Shown in pieces: positions 34,050 to 43,491 of a stretch of 64,000 nt of DNA. Every line of letters begins with the position of its first letter. Position 1 is the stretch's first letter. The notes under the pieces are model-generated. The model ran no database searches. It was given only the letters and a program-made list of their open reading frames with translations, and was not told the DNA's origin. The DNA comes from Verrucomicrobiia bacterium (GTDB taxonomy: Bacteria > Verrucomicrobiota > Verrucomicrobiia > Opitutales > Opitutaceae), in NCBI GenBank assembly GCA_011525695.1, contig WYBX01000031.1, forward strand, positions 1-64,000, given 5' to 3'. The translations under genes were made by a program, and so were the position numbers.

Positions 34050-34928
34050 TCAGGATAACAGCATCCGGGTGTTGTGCAGGCAGACGCGGGTCGCCTCGTC
34101 GCCGCCGCGCGAGAACGAGTAGCCGGCGGGCAGGTGCAGTTCCTCCTCGGCGATCTGCTCGACCCGCCAGTGCGTCTCCAGGGAAAACATCCCGCGGTAG
34201 CCGGAGGCCGCGATCTCCGCGAAATGATCGCGCCAGCCGACATCGCCGAGGCCCATCGGCATCGCCACGGCCTGAAGCGAGCCCGGCTTCGGCGGCACGC
34301 GGCGAGCGTCCTTGATGTGCACATGAAAGATCCGGCTGGCGACGGCCTTGAAGCCCTCCGTGGCCGCGCCGGTGCCGGGGACGTAGAGCACATTGCAGGG
34401 ATCCCAGATCCCGCCGAATTCCCGGTCGGGCAGGAGTGCGAGCACCGCCGCGAGTTCCGGACCCATGCCCACGATGCAGGAATGTTCGTTTTCCAGACCC
34501 AGCCGCACACCGGCGTCAGCCGCCGCCGCCCGGAGTTCCTGCAGATGTCCCGCCACGCGCGGCAGCAACGCCACGTTTTCGTGCGGAGGCCGGCGCAGGA
34601 AGGTGAAGATCCGGACGAGGTCGCAACCGAGCTCGCGGGCCACGGCGGCGCTGCGCTTGAAAAGGTCGAGGTGCGTCTTTACGGCAGCGGAGTCATCGAT
34701 GTCGCATTTGAACACCGGGGAGGCGCAGCCGAAGATTTTCCAGCCCTCGCCGGACGCGGTGCGCTTGATCTCGGAGATGTCGGCTGGAGTCAGGTCCTTG
34801 AAGGCCCGGCCGAACATGCTCCGGAGCTCGATCCCCGGCAGCTTGAACGACCGGACGAACCGGGCGAGGTCCGGCAGATCCTGGGAAACCTCGTCGCTGA
34901 TGATGGTGAAGGAATCGGGAAATGTCAT
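34050..34928 (-). CDS. Sugar phosphate isomerase/epimerase-type TIM barrel
   Basis: 292 residues, no signal peptide. Xylose-isomerase-like TIM barrel (AP endonuclease 2 family). Metal ligands appear in GLENEHSC, WDPCNVLYV, FHVHIKD and SLETHW, so an active two-histidine, two-glutamate-type metal site is likely. It is a different subfamily from the exported protein at 22289. Substrate unknown; such enzymes isomerise or epimerise sugars or keto sugars in the cytoplasm. Confidence 0.85.
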   Translation of the reverse strand: MTFPDSFTIISDEVSQDLPDLARFVRSFKLPGIELRSMFGRAFKDLTPADISEIKRTASGEGWKIFGCASPVFKCDIDDSAAVKTHLDLFKRSAAVARELGCDLVRIFTFLRRPPHENVALLPRVAGHLQELRAAAADAGVRLGLENEHSCIVGMGPELAAVLALLPDREFGGIWDPCNVLYVPGTGAATEGFKAVASRIFHVHIKDARRVPPKPGSLQAVAMPMGLGDVGWRDHFAEIAASGYRGMFSLETHWRVEQIAEEELHLPAGYSFSRGGDEATRVCLHNTRMLLS

Positions 34929-35128
34929 GGGAAACGGGGAGGTTCGTGCGCGAGGGGCGCGGCGGCAAGGAGGTTCAGCGGTCCGGGGGGGCAGGGGTTA
35001 AATGGTTCAATGGTTCAGGGGTTCACGGTTCAGTGAGCAACGCATCGCAGGGCCGTCGCTTGGCGACGGGCCACAAACACGCGGTTTGCCAAAGCGGGAA
35101 TGCGGGCGTATCGGAACATCAGATTTTC

Positions 35129-35662
35129 ATGCGCAGTTTCTTCTATCTTCTCCTGCTCGGCGTCGTCCTCATCACCGCGGCGCTGGTCACGCGTTCCGGG
35201 TTGCTCTGGCGGAAAAACTCCGGCCGGCCCATCAACAGCGCGATGCGCGAGGCCCTGAACCGCGAGGCGCCGCAGTATTCGACCGATGACGAGATGGAAC
35301 TCGCCCGGCGCTACGGGAACGCGCACAAGCTGCCGTCCGGGCTCCGCTATGTCGTCCGCGCGCCCGGCTCCGGCGAGGCCACGCCGCTCCCCGGGGATGA
35401 AATCATCTGCCACTACGCGGGCCGGCTGCTCGACGGCACGGAATTCGACAGCTCCTACCGCCGCGGCGTGCCGTTCACCTTCCGGCTGGGAATGGGTTCG
35501 GTGATACGTGGCTGGGAGGAGGCGTTTGCGATGATGAAGAAGGGCGAGAAGCGCACGCTGATTGTCCCGCACTGGCTGGCCTACGGCGAGAAGGGCAGCG
35601 GGGGAAAAATTGGCCCGCGGGCCACGCTGATCTTCGAGGTCGAATTGATCGACTGGCGGTAG
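35129..35662 (+). CDS. FKBP-type peptidyl-prolyl isomerase, membrane-anchored or exported
   Basis: 177 residues. Residues 1-22 form a hydrophobic N-terminal segment (FFYLLLLGVVLITAALV) without a clear cleavage site, so it may be an anchor facing the periplasm. The FKBP domain covers about 85-177: GDEIICHYAGRLLDGTEFDS, FRLGMGSVIRGWEEAFAMM, LIVPHWLAYGEKGSGG and IFEVELIDW. It speeds proline isomerisation in exported proteins. The upstream frame to 34922 is not part of the gene. Confidence 0.92.
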   Translation: MRSFFYLLLLGVVLITAALVTRSGLLWRKNSGRPINSAMREALNREAPQYSTDDEMELARRYGNAHKLPSGLRYVVRAPGSGEATPLPGDEIICHYAGRLLDGTEFDSSYRRGVPFTFRLGMGSVIRGWEEAFAMMKKGEKRTLIVPHWLAYGEKGSGGKIGPRATLIFEVELIDWR

Positions 35663-35680
35663 GAGTCTGTCGGACGAATG

Positions 35681-35707
35681 CGGTCCGGTTCTGGGAGCGC
35701 CGGACCG
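35681..35707. terminator. Hairpin between convergent FKBP and epimerase genes
   Basis: CGGTCCG (35681-35687) pairs with CGGACCG (35701-35707), 7 bp with a 13-nt loop, 19 nt after the FKBP stop and 25 nt from the epimerase stop. It could serve both convergent genes. No T-run. Confidence 0.4.
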
Positions 35708-35731
35708 AGAGTTGGGCAGCCGACAGCCTCC

Positions 35732-36880
35732 TTAACGGGCTGAGAACTTGAAGATCGTGCGGGTCCGGTATTCGCGGCCGGGCCGGAGGATCGTATCCGG
35801 GAAGGAAGGCTGGTTCGGCGAGTTCGGAAAATGCTGGGTCTCGAGGCAGAGGCCGTACCGCCGGGCATAGGCGCGTCCGCTCTTCCCCACGTGCGAGCCG
35901 TTCAGGAAATTGCCGCAGTAGAACTGCACGCCGGGCTCCTCGGTCCAGACCTCCAGGACGCGGCCGCTCTTCGGTTCAAAGACCGTCGCGGCGTGTGCCA
36001 GCCCGCCGGCTTCCGGCCGGTCCAGCACGAAGTTGTGGTCATAGCCGCCGCCAAACTTCAGCTGCTCGTCCGGCTCGTCCACCCGCTCGCCGATCGCCCG
36101 TGGCTGCCGGAAGTCGAAGGGGGTTCCGGCAACAGGCGCGAGTTCGCCGGTGGGGATCAGCCCTGCGTTCACCGGCGTGAACCGGGAGGCGTTGAGGGTG
36201 AGGACATGGTCAAGGATGTCACCGCGGCCCTCGCCCCCGAGGTTGAAATACGAGTGCTGCGTCAGGTTGACCGGTGTGGACTGGTCCGTGGTGGCGCGAT
36301 ACTCGACCGAGAGCGAGTTGTCCTCGCCCAGCTGGTAGCGGATCGTCACGTCGAGGTTTCCCGGATACCCTTCCTCGCCGTCGCGGCTGCGGTAACGCAG
36401 GGTGAGGGCGGGCGCGGCGTCCACGAGCGAGGGTTCCGCGGTCCACAGCACCTTGTCGAAGCCGACCGTGCCACCATGCAGGTGGCAGGGAATGCCGCCG
36501 GGCGCGTTGTTGGTGACGAGCGGATACGTGCGGCCGTCGAGGGTGAACCGGCCCTCGGCGATCCGGTTGCCGTAGCGGCCGACGACGGCGCCGAAGTAGG
36601 GGGAGGCGCGCTGGTAATCCGCGAGGGAGTTGTAGCCGAGGACGACATCGTCGAACCGGCCCGCCCGATCCGGCACGAAGAGCCGGACGATGATCGCGCC
36701 GTAATTGGTGATGTCGGCGCGGGCGCCGCTGGCGTTGACGAGCGAGTAGAGGTTGACCGCCCGGCCGTCGGCCATGCTGCCGAACGGGGTGATGTTGATG
36801 GAGGGAGTTGCAGCCGGGAGGATGCCGGCGAGCCCGAGTCCCAGGAGTGCCGCGACGGGATAAGAGTGGAAGATCTTCAT
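35732..36880 (-). CDS. Aldose 1-epimerase, exported
   Basis: 382 residues. Residues 1-23 are a signal peptide (IFHSYPVAALLGLGLAGILPA). It interconverts alpha and beta anomers of free aldoses. The site is complete: PCHLHGGTVGFDK and LTQHSYFNLGG give the two histidines, and LCLETQHFPNSPNQPSFP the catalytic Glu. Export fits a role in processing sugars released by nearby secreted enzymes. It is divergent from the heparinase-like gene (162 nt between starts). The ATG at 36880 is chosen by the signal peptide. Confidence 0.92.
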   Translation of the reverse strand: MKIFHSYPVAALLGLGLAGILPAATPSINITPFGSMADGRAVNLYSLVNASGARADITNYGAIIVRLFVPDRAGRFDDVVLGYNSLADYQRASPYFGAVVGRYGNRIAEGRFTLDGRTYPLVTNNAPGGIPCHLHGGTVGFDKVLWTAEPSLVDAAPALTLRYRSRDGEEGYPGNLDVTIRYQLGEDNSLSVEYRATTDQSTPVNLTQHSYFNLGGEGRGDILDHVLTLNASRFTPVNAGLIPTGELAPVAGTPFDFRQPRAIGERVDEPDEQLKFGGGYDHNFVLDRPEAGGLAHAATVFEPKSGRVLEVWTEEPGVQFYCGNFLNGSHVGKSGRAYARRYGLCLETQHFPNSPNQPSFPDTILRPGREYRTRTIFKFSAR

Positions 36881-37042
36881 GTTCGAGGCGCGAAGGTTGG
36901 AACGGGAATGCGTCCAAGGCCATCCGCGAATGGCTTTGGTTGGACCTGGTCGTGGCCTGGCGTGAGGCAAGGGGATCCGATCTCACACCGGCTCGACCGG
37001 GAATGGAATTGTGTTCAAATGCGGTCTGACGATGGTCGGGCC

Positions 37043-39436
37043 ATGAAAGCCGCCTGTTTCGCGACGCTGGTGTGCCTCGGAGTTATGGTGGTGCCGCTGC
37101 CGGCGGCGGTCGGGCTGACGGGAAAATTCCCGGAAAGCCGGCCGCCGAACGGCAGTTTCGCCCGGCCGGTGGAGGGCGAGGTCGTGGATCTCTCGCCGCC
37201 CGGATTTTCGTGGTGGCGGACGGCGCCGGCGGGGCAAGCCACCTACCGGCTCACCGTGATCGATCGGCAGGGGCGGGTGGCCTACGAGTCACCGCAGCTC
37301 ACCGATCCTGTCCATGTGCCCGAAAAGGTCCTGCCGGCGGGGCAGTATACGTGGACGGTCGAAGCCGTGGACTCGGGCGGGCAGGTGACCGATCGGTTCG
37401 GGCCGCGGCATTTCATGGTGGCGCCCGGCGCGGCGGCGCAGCCCTGGGTGCCGGTGCGCGAGTTGCTGGCGCGAGTGCCGGCGGAGCACCCGCGGCTCCT
37501 GTTTCCAAATGCGCGCAGCGCGGAATTCCAGGCGACGCTGGCGACCGCGCGGCGGCAGGCTTACGCCTCGCTGCGCGAACAGGCCGATGCGGCGCTGAAG
37601 CTGGATGTGCCGCCCGAGCCGGATTACGACAAGCTGCCGACGCGGGCGGAGCAGCGGCTCGGTTACATGGAGTCGTTTGGTCGGTTGCGCCGCTATCATA
37701 CCGACGGAATGGTGAACCTCGCGCTGATGTACCTGCTTTCCGGCGAGCGGAAATATGGGGAGCATGCGAGGGCGCTGCTGCTGGGCGCCGCAGAATGGGA
37801 CCCCGAGGGGATCTCCTCGATCCTTTCGCCGTATGGCGACGAGGTGGGGCTGGGACTGGTCAAGTCCGCCGCACAGGTCTACGACTGGATTCACGATCTG
37901 CTGGGCGAGGCGGAGCGGAGGAAGGTCCGGCAGATGCTGGTGGCCCGGGCGGACCAGATGCTGCGCCGGCTGGAAAAGCGCGATTACCTGGTGAGCCCCG
38001 GGGAGAGCCATGCGGGCCGGCTGCCAGGGTATTTGATCGAGCACGCGCTGGCACTGGCGGAGGAGCCGCGGGCGGCGGCGTGGCTGGACTACGGGCTGCG
38101 CGCCATGTGCACAGTGCATCCGCACTGGGCGGGACACGATGGCGGCTGGGCGGAGGGGCTGTCGTATGGACTTTCCTACAACACGATCACGATGGCGCCC
38201 ATGGAGGCTCTGCGGGTGGCGACCGGTTTCGATCTCTGGCAGCGGCCCGCCCACCGGAAGCTGCGGCATTTCTTCCTCTATAACACCTCGCCGGTGGGGG
38301 AGATTTTCGGCTTCGGCGACATGTACGAGCGGCCAGTGGCCAGCCGGGCGGCGGCGCTGCGCGGGCTGATGGAGTTTCATGCGCAGCGCTATGGGGATCC
38401 GGTCGTGCGCGGGTGGGTGGACCTGCTGCGTTCCTCAACGGGTGGTGAGGTGGAGTCGTCGGTGCTGCCGGCGATGATGCAGCCGTGCACGATTGCGCCG
38501 CGGTCACCCGACCGGCTGCCGCCCGATGCGGTGTTCCATGGGGTGGGCTGGGCGGCGCTGCACAGCAACCTGGCGCAGCCCGGCGACGACCTGATGGTGA
38601 TGTTCAAGTCGTCGCCGTACGGTGGCGTGAGCCACAGTTATTCGGATCAGAATGCGTTCGCGATCCTGAAGGGTGGCAAGGCGCTGGCATTGCCTGGTGG
38701 CACCCGCTATCCGCAGCATGGCTCGCCCTTCCACACCGAGTACACGCAGCAGACGCGGGCGCAGAATGCGGTGCTGGTGAATGGTCGGGGACAGGAACGG
38801 GCCGGCAGTGGGCGTGGCGGTCGGATTGCGGGTTTCGAGAGCACGGCGCATATGGGCTATGTCGCGGGTGACGCCGCGGAAGCGTATGGCGGATCGCTCG
38901 AGGTTGGCCGCCGGCACGTGCTGCTGGTCCGGCCGGACGTGGTGGTGATCGTGGATGATCTCGAGGCACCGGCGCCGGCGGAGTTCCAATGGCTGCTCCA
39001 CGCGTGGGAGAAGCTGGAATTGGATGAGGCCGCCCAGACGCTGATTTCGCGGCGCGATGATGCGACGATGCAGGTGAGGCTCTATGGCGCAGGCCGGATG
39101 GCATTCGCCCAAACCGACGAGTGGCCGGTGGAACCCAGGAAGGGATTTCCGACCGCGACCGCGCCGGAACCGGAGAAGCGCTGGCACTTTACGGCGACGA
39201 CGAACCGGGATGCCGCGGCGCGACGGATTGCGGCGGTGATGACGATTTCGGCGGGCAACGAACGGCCGGAGTGCCGCATCCGCGAAGTGGCGGACGGGAT
39301 TGAGATCGAGACCGCTTCTGCAGACGGCGTGGGGATCGTGCGGGTGGAGCTGGCGCCGGGAGCGGGTCAGCGGACGATCCTGGAAGCGGAATACCGGCCG
39401 AAACGGGGAGCGGTGGAGCGGATCTCGGCTCGGTAG
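37043..39436 (+). CDS. Exported heparinase II/III-like polysaccharide lyase
   Basis: 797 residues. Signal peptide at 1-21 (ACFATLVCLGVMVVPLPAA). Residues about 40-125 resemble a fibronectin-type module with GFSWWRTAPAG. Residues about 135-470 form an (alpha/alpha) toroid of the DUF4962 kind, with RLGYMESFGRLRRYHTDGMV and GGWAEGLSYGLSYN. About 480-790 is the heparinase II/III-type beta-sandwich, with SSPYGGVSHSYSDQNAFAI and LLVRPDVVVIVDDLEA. Members cleave uronic-acid polysaccharides such as alginate or heparan by beta-elimination. Specificity is not resolved. A very long frame extends upstream to 35831, but that part is antisense to the epimerase. Confidence 0.87.
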   Translation: MKAACFATLVCLGVMVVPLPAAVGLTGKFPESRPPNGSFARPVEGEVVDLSPPGFSWWRTAPAGQATYRLTVIDRQGRVAYESPQLTDPVHVPEKVLPAGQYTWTVEAVDSGGQVTDRFGPRHFMVAPGAAAQPWVPVRELLARVPAEHPRLLFPNARSAEFQATLATARRQAYASLREQADAALKLDVPPEPDYDKLPTRAEQRLGYMESFGRLRRYHTDGMVNLALMYLLSGERKYGEHARALLLGAAEWDPEGISSILSPYGDEVGLGLVKSAAQVYDWIHDLLGEAERRKVRQMLVARADQMLRRLEKRDYLVSPGESHAGRLPGYLIEHALALAEEPRAAAWLDYGLRAMCTVHPHWAGHDGGWAEGLSYGLSYNTITMAPMEALRVATGFDLWQRPAHRKLRHFFLYNTSPVGEIFGFGDMYERPVASRAAALRGLMEFHAQRYGDPVVRGWVDLLRSSTGGEVESSVLPAMMQPCTIAPRSPDRLPPDAVFHGVGWAALHSNLAQPGDDLMVMFKSSPYGGVSHSYSDQNAFAILKGGKALALPGGTRYPQHGSPFHTEYTQQTRAQNAVLVNGRGQERAGSGRGGRIAGFESTAHMGYVAGDAAEAYGGSLEVGRRHVLLVRPDVVVIVDDLEAPAPAEFQWLLHAWEKLELDEAAQTLISRRDDATMQVRLYGAGRMAFAQTDEWPVEPRKGFPTATAPEPEKRWHFTATTNRDAAARRIAAVMTISAGNERPECRIREVADGIEIETASADGVGIVRVELAPGAGQRTILEAEYRPKRGAVERISAR

Positions 39437-39913
39437 GAGCCGTGGTCACGGCGTCCTCCCGCTCGAGATTGGGGTTGGCGTGGAAGCGGCGTCCCGCCAT
39501 AACGCTCTACACATCTTGCCGGGTCTCATCAGGTCGAGGCGCAGTGCGCATTCGACCGGGTGGAAGAGAATGCAATTCGAATTGAATTTCGCCGGTCGGA
39601 GACGCGGCGCTACGGCGGGCCGGCCCTCTGGCGGGTCCGGAGATCGTTGGCGCGTGCGGCTGCCTGGGGTAGCGCCGGTTTTCAACCGGCGAAAAGCGTT
39701 CCGACTCACATTTTCCGCAAGATGTGTTGTGAGGTATGGCGTCCCGCCGCTTGTTGCTCGTCAACCCTTCGGGATGAAGGGCCCAAGGCCCGTTTCAGGT
39801 TGCAGGCTGCCGCCGCGGGGATTCGCATGGGCCTGCCGGGCCGCAGCGGGCGAGGCACGAGGCTCCGCCCGCGAGCGATCCGATTCCTGCGCCGGCTTAG
39901 TCAATATACTCCC
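39437..39913. other. Spacer with hairpins upstream of the beta-propeller gene
   Basis: No supportable gene. It contains a perfect 8-bp hairpin at 39673-39691 and a 6-bp one at 39765-39781 (CCCTTC/GAAGGG), plus GC-rich tracts near 39598-39650. The open frames here lack signal peptides or family motifs. Confidence 0.45.
39673..39691. repeat. Hairpin CGCCGGTT-TTC-AACCGGCG
   Basis: Perfect 8-bp stem with a 3-nt loop, preceded by GGTAG and followed by AAAAGC. It lies 237 nt after the lyase stop, too far for a simple terminator. Likely a dispersed structured repeat. Confidence 0.5.
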
Positions 39914-41290
39914 ATGAACTGCCGCACTGTCATGTTCCTCCTGGCTGTGAGTATCCTGTCCGCTCCGGGCGCCGCGGGTTCGACTCCGGCCTCCGATCCG
40001 TTCCAGCCGCGAAACCGGCTGGTGGCGCACACCCATGATTCGGGCTTCGCCGATGCCCACGATACCTACAACGGGATGAGCTGCGGCAGCGACGGCCGGA
40101 TCTATTACGTGCTCAGCTCGGAGCGGTTCGACGTCGGCGCGCAGGTTTATTGTTACGACCCGCAGTCGGAGGAGATTCGGCACGTGGGCGATCTGACTGA
40201 GGCCTGCGGCGAGAAGGGGAAGCAGACGATCGTGCAGGGGAAGAGCCATGTGAATTTCATGGAGATGAACGGGAAGCTCTATTTTTCCACGCACATCGGC
40301 TACTACAGCCTGATTGACGGGATGGAGAAGCCGGGGATCCCGCCCTCCGGTTGGAAGCCGTATCCGGGCGGCCACCTGCTTTCACTCGAGCTGATCATGC
40401 ACGAGTTCGAGGACTTCGGCGTGGGGCCGGCGGGCGAGGGGATCCTGACGACGAGCCTGGATTCGAAGCGCGGCCGGCTCTATGGCATCAGCTGGCCGAA
40501 GGGGTATTTCTTCCGCTACGACATCGCCCGGCGGGAATGGAAGAATTTCGGGTTGTTCGCGGCGCAGGGTGAGGATGGCAGAGGGGCGGATTACCGGACG
40601 CTTTGCCGCTCGATCGCGGTGGATACCGACACCGGTTCGGCCTATTTCAGCCTCTCGACCGGCGACCTGATGCGTTACGATTACGACAAGGACGAAGTCG
40701 TGCCGGTTACGGGCGACAACCTGCGGAAGGATTACTTCGGCCAGTACGACCCGACGTCGCCCGGCCACATGGGCTACAACTGGCGGCAGACATTCTACCG
40801 GCCTGCGGATCGGATGATTTACGGGGTGCACGGGAATTCCGGATACCTCTTCCGGTTCGATCCGGCACAGGAGCGGATCGAGGTGCTCGATCGGATCACC
40901 GCCGAGACCTCCAAGGCCAGCGGAATGTTCGATCAGTTCAGCTATGGCTACCTCGGATTCGCGCCAGGTCCCGATGGCCGCACGATTCACTACCTGACCG
41001 GCGGACCGATCTATCAGGATGGCCGCCGGGTGGCCGGGAAGACCAGCACGGCGATGGGGGAGGCAAAGGGGCTCGAGAACCTGCACCTGATCACGTACGA
41101 TGTCGAGACCCGCACCTACCGCGATCACGGCGCGATCTTTTATGAGAATGGCGACCGGCCGCTGTATGTGAACTCGATCGCAATCGGGCTCGACAACACC
41201 GTCTATTTCCTGGCGCGAATCACCGAGGGAGGGAAGACTCGGACGGATCTGGTAAGCGTGAAACCGGTGGCACCAGCCGGCAGCGAATAG
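39914..41290 (+). CDS. Exported beta-propeller protein of unknown function
   Basis: 458 residues with signal peptide 1-23 (VMFLLAVSILSAPGAAG). The sequence has repeated blade-like strands with patterns such as DGRIYYVLSSERFDVG, GRLYGISWPKGYFFRYD, GSAYFSLSTGDLMRYDYD, RMIYGVHGNSGYLFRFDP and GRTIHYLTGGPIYQD, each ending in aromatic/Asp residues. This suggests a six- or seven-bladed propeller. No catalytic motif is recognised. Its place between a heparinase-like lyase and a beta-helix protein suggests work on uronate or related polysaccharides, either as a lyase of the oligogalacturonate-lyase type or as a binding protein. Confidence 0.8.
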   Translation: MNCRTVMFLLAVSILSAPGAAGSTPASDPFQPRNRLVAHTHDSGFADAHDTYNGMSCGSDGRIYYVLSSERFDVGAQVYCYDPQSEEIRHVGDLTEACGEKGKQTIVQGKSHVNFMEMNGKLYFSTHIGYYSLIDGMEKPGIPPSGWKPYPGGHLLSLELIMHEFEDFGVGPAGEGILTTSLDSKRGRLYGISWPKGYFFRYDIARREWKNFGLFAAQGEDGRGADYRTLCRSIAVDTDTGSAYFSLSTGDLMRYDYDKDEVVPVTGDNLRKDYFGQYDPTSPGHMGYNWRQTFYRPADRMIYGVHGNSGYLFRFDPAQERIEVLDRITAETSKASGMFDQFSYGYLGFAPGPDGRTIHYLTGGPIYQDGRRVAGKTSTAMGEAKGLENLHLITYDVETRTYRDHGAIFYENGDRPLYVNSIAIGLDNTVYFLARITEGGKTRTDLVSVKPVAPAGSE

Positions 41291-41360
41291 CGGAGCCGGC
41301 AGGGACACTCCTGGGTCGAAGCCTCATTCCCCCGAGTCGGAGAAGGAAAGGGAATCTTCG

Positions 41361-41438
41361 GGCCAATCTTCAAACCAATCAGAGATGGTTTGATGGCTTG
41401 GCCGATTGGTCCGGAGATTTCTTTTCCAAAATCTCCGG
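41361..41438. repeat. Structured leader with two strong hairpins
   Basis: CAAACCA (41371-41377) pairs with TGGTTTG (41386-41392). CCGGAGATTT (41411-41420) pairs perfectly with AAATCTCCGG (41429-41438) around CTTTTCCA. An outer pairing of GGCCAATC (41361-41368) with GATTGGTC (starting near 41404) is also possible, so alternative folds exist. The region lies 89-166 nt upstream of the beta-helix gene and after the propeller gene. Confidence 0.55.
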
Positions 41439-41526
41439 GGTCTCGATTGGCTCGGGGATTGGCTTGGAGATTACTTTTCCCCAACCTCGGAGGTCGGCTC
41501 TCCTTTCCGTTCCCTGCCCCGTCATC

Positions 41527-43464
41527 ATGCGCACCGCTTTCCTCCTCCTCCTCGCCGCCTGCACCCTTCAGGCCCAGAATGCCACCACGCCCGGCGGCTT
41601 TCAGGTCGAGCATCCGACGTTGCTGAACCTGGGCTTCGACTGGCGGATCGAAGGCGACGAGAACCGAAACGCCAAGGTGACGGTCCGTTTTCGCCCGGAG
41701 GCCGCCGGCGAGTGGCGGGAGGCGTTGCCGCTGCTGCGCATTGGCGGAGAGAAGGTCTATCGGGATCAATACAAGCTGAGTTATGTCGTCCCGCACGGGT
41801 TTGCCGGCAGCATCCTCAATCTGCAGCCGGCCACGCGCTACGAATGCGAGTTCACGCTGAGCGATCCGGATGGCGTCAACGGCGATCCGGTACGGCGTGT
41901 GACCGTCGCTACCCGCGCCGAGCCACAGCCATACGCCGGCGGGCGTGTGCTCCATGTCTATCCCGATGATCACGAGGGTCCGCGCGAGGAGCCCAGCTTC
42001 ATCGGGCTGAAGCATGCCTATTATGGCCCTGGCCGCGGTGACTGGACATCCGTGCGCGAGGCTCGGGCACAACCCGGTGACACGATCCTGGTTCATGCGG
42101 GACTCTACCGGCCGGATCGGCTCAACTACGTGGACCCGTTGAGCGGACCATTTACGGGCACGATTTCGCTGGCGCTCAAGGGCACCGCCGAGCGACCGAT
42201 CACGATCAAGGCGGCGGGCGACGGGGAGGCGATCTTCGATGGTGGCGGCAATCATCGGATCTTCGAAGTGATGGCTTCCGCGCACCACATCTTCGAGGGG
42301 CTCACGTTGCGGAACAGCGATGTCGCCCTCTTCGCGGGGGAGAAGGACGTGATGGGCGCCGTGGCGCTGACGGTCCGGAACTGCCGATTCGAGGACGTGG
42401 GGGCCGGAATCTGGACCGAGAGCGCCGATTCCCGCGACTTCCTTATCAGCGACAACCTCTTCCTCGGGCGCGAGGATCGGATGCGGGTGATCGGCTGGAA
42501 CCAGGCCGGATCCCGGGCGGCCGGGATCTACCCCTCGCATCCGCTGCGGAGCTTTTTCGCCGTGAAGGTCTACGGCCCCGGCCACGTCATCGCGCACAAC
42601 TCCATCGCGTACTTTCATGACGGAATCTGCATCGCCACGTATGGCTCGCCCGAGCTGGAGCGGGAGCGGCAGCCATCCTCGATTGATATCTATAACAATG
42701 ACATTCACCTTTCGAACGACGATTTCATCGAGGCGGACGGCGGCGTGCACAACATCCGGGTCTTCCAGAACCGCGGCGTGAGTGCGGCGCACAACGGATT
42801 CAGCGCGCAGCCCATCTTCGGCGGGCCGGTCTATTTCATCCGCAACCTCGCTTATCATGTGCCGGGCGGATCACCGCTGAAGTTCAGCGCGGTCCCGGCG
42901 GGGCTGTATTATTATCACAACACCCTGGTCGGCGAGCAGACCTCCCCGGCGCCGCGTTCGAATGCGCATTTCCGGAACAATCTTTTCCTCGGCCGGGACA
43001 CGCCCGGCCGCGGGGTCATGACCTGGGCGAATGGCACGCCGCAGTACAGCACGGACTACAATGGCTTCCGGCCGAATCGAAACGGCGAGCCGCAGTACCG
43101 GTGGCTGGCGCCAGCGCCCGGCGAGACGGCGTACGAACCGGAGCGAAGCGCATGGAAGAGTTACGCGACCCTGGCGGAGTTCCAGCGGGAAACCGGCCAG
43201 GAGCCGCATGGGATGGAACTGGACTACGACATCTTCGAGAACCTTGCGCCTTCGGATCCCGCTCGCCGGCATCAGGTGTACCATGCGATGGATTTGAATT
43301 TCCGGCTGCGACCAAGCTCGAAGGCGGTCGATGCGGGCGAGGTGCTGCCGACGGTCAATGACGATTTCGCTGGTCGTGCGCCGGACCTCGGCGCCATTGA
43401 ACTGGGTCAGGAGGAGCCGCATTACGGCGCCCGCTGGATCGACTGGCAGCCGTTTTACCGGTGA
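41527..43464 (+). CDS. Exported right-handed beta-helix (pectate-lyase-like) protein
   Basis: 645 residues. Signal peptide 1-17 (TAFLLLLAACTLQAQ). Residues about 25-135 look like a fibronectin-III-type module (LQPATRYECEFTLSD is typical). From about 170 to 520 the sequence shows parallel beta-helix coils: GDTILVHAGLYRPD, HIFEGLTLRNSDVALF, LTVRNCRFEDVGAGIW and IDIYNNDIHLSNDDFI. It ends with a DUF1565-like tail with SSKAVDAGEVLP and APDLGAIELG. Such proteins include polysaccharide lyases and hydrolases; the catalytic residues are not clear. It belongs with the two preceding secreted genes. Confidence 0.85.
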   Translation: MRTAFLLLLAACTLQAQNATTPGGFQVEHPTLLNLGFDWRIEGDENRNAKVTVRFRPEAAGEWREALPLLRIGGEKVYRDQYKLSYVVPHGFAGSILNLQPATRYECEFTLSDPDGVNGDPVRRVTVATRAEPQPYAGGRVLHVYPDDHEGPREEPSFIGLKHAYYGPGRGDWTSVREARAQPGDTILVHAGLYRPDRLNYVDPLSGPFTGTISLALKGTAERPITIKAAGDGEAIFDGGGNHRIFEVMASAHHIFEGLTLRNSDVALFAGEKDVMGAVALTVRNCRFEDVGAGIWTESADSRDFLISDNLFLGREDRMRVIGWNQAGSRAAGIYPSHPLRSFFAVKVYGPGHVIAHNSIAYFHDGICIATYGSPELERERQPSSIDIYNNDIHLSNDDFIEADGGVHNIRVFQNRGVSAAHNGFSAQPIFGGPVYFIRNLAYHVPGGSPLKFSAVPAGLYYYHNTLVGEQTSPAPRSNAHFRNNLFLGRDTPGRGVMTWANGTPQYSTDYNGFRPNRNGEPQYRWLAPAPGETAYEPERSAWKSYATLAEFQRETGQEPHGMELDYDIFENLAPSDPARRHQVYHAMDLNFRLRPSSKAVDAGEVLPTVNDDFAGRAPDLGAIELGQEEPHYGARWIDWQPFYR

Positions 43465-43491
43465 GCGGACCGAATTGAATCATGCTGCCGG

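Noticed and set aside
35831..37042. A 1201-residue frame that would extend the heparinase-like gene 404 residues upstream
   Set aside because: That part is antisense to the aldose epimerase and has no family features; the signal peptide at 37043 is the natural start.
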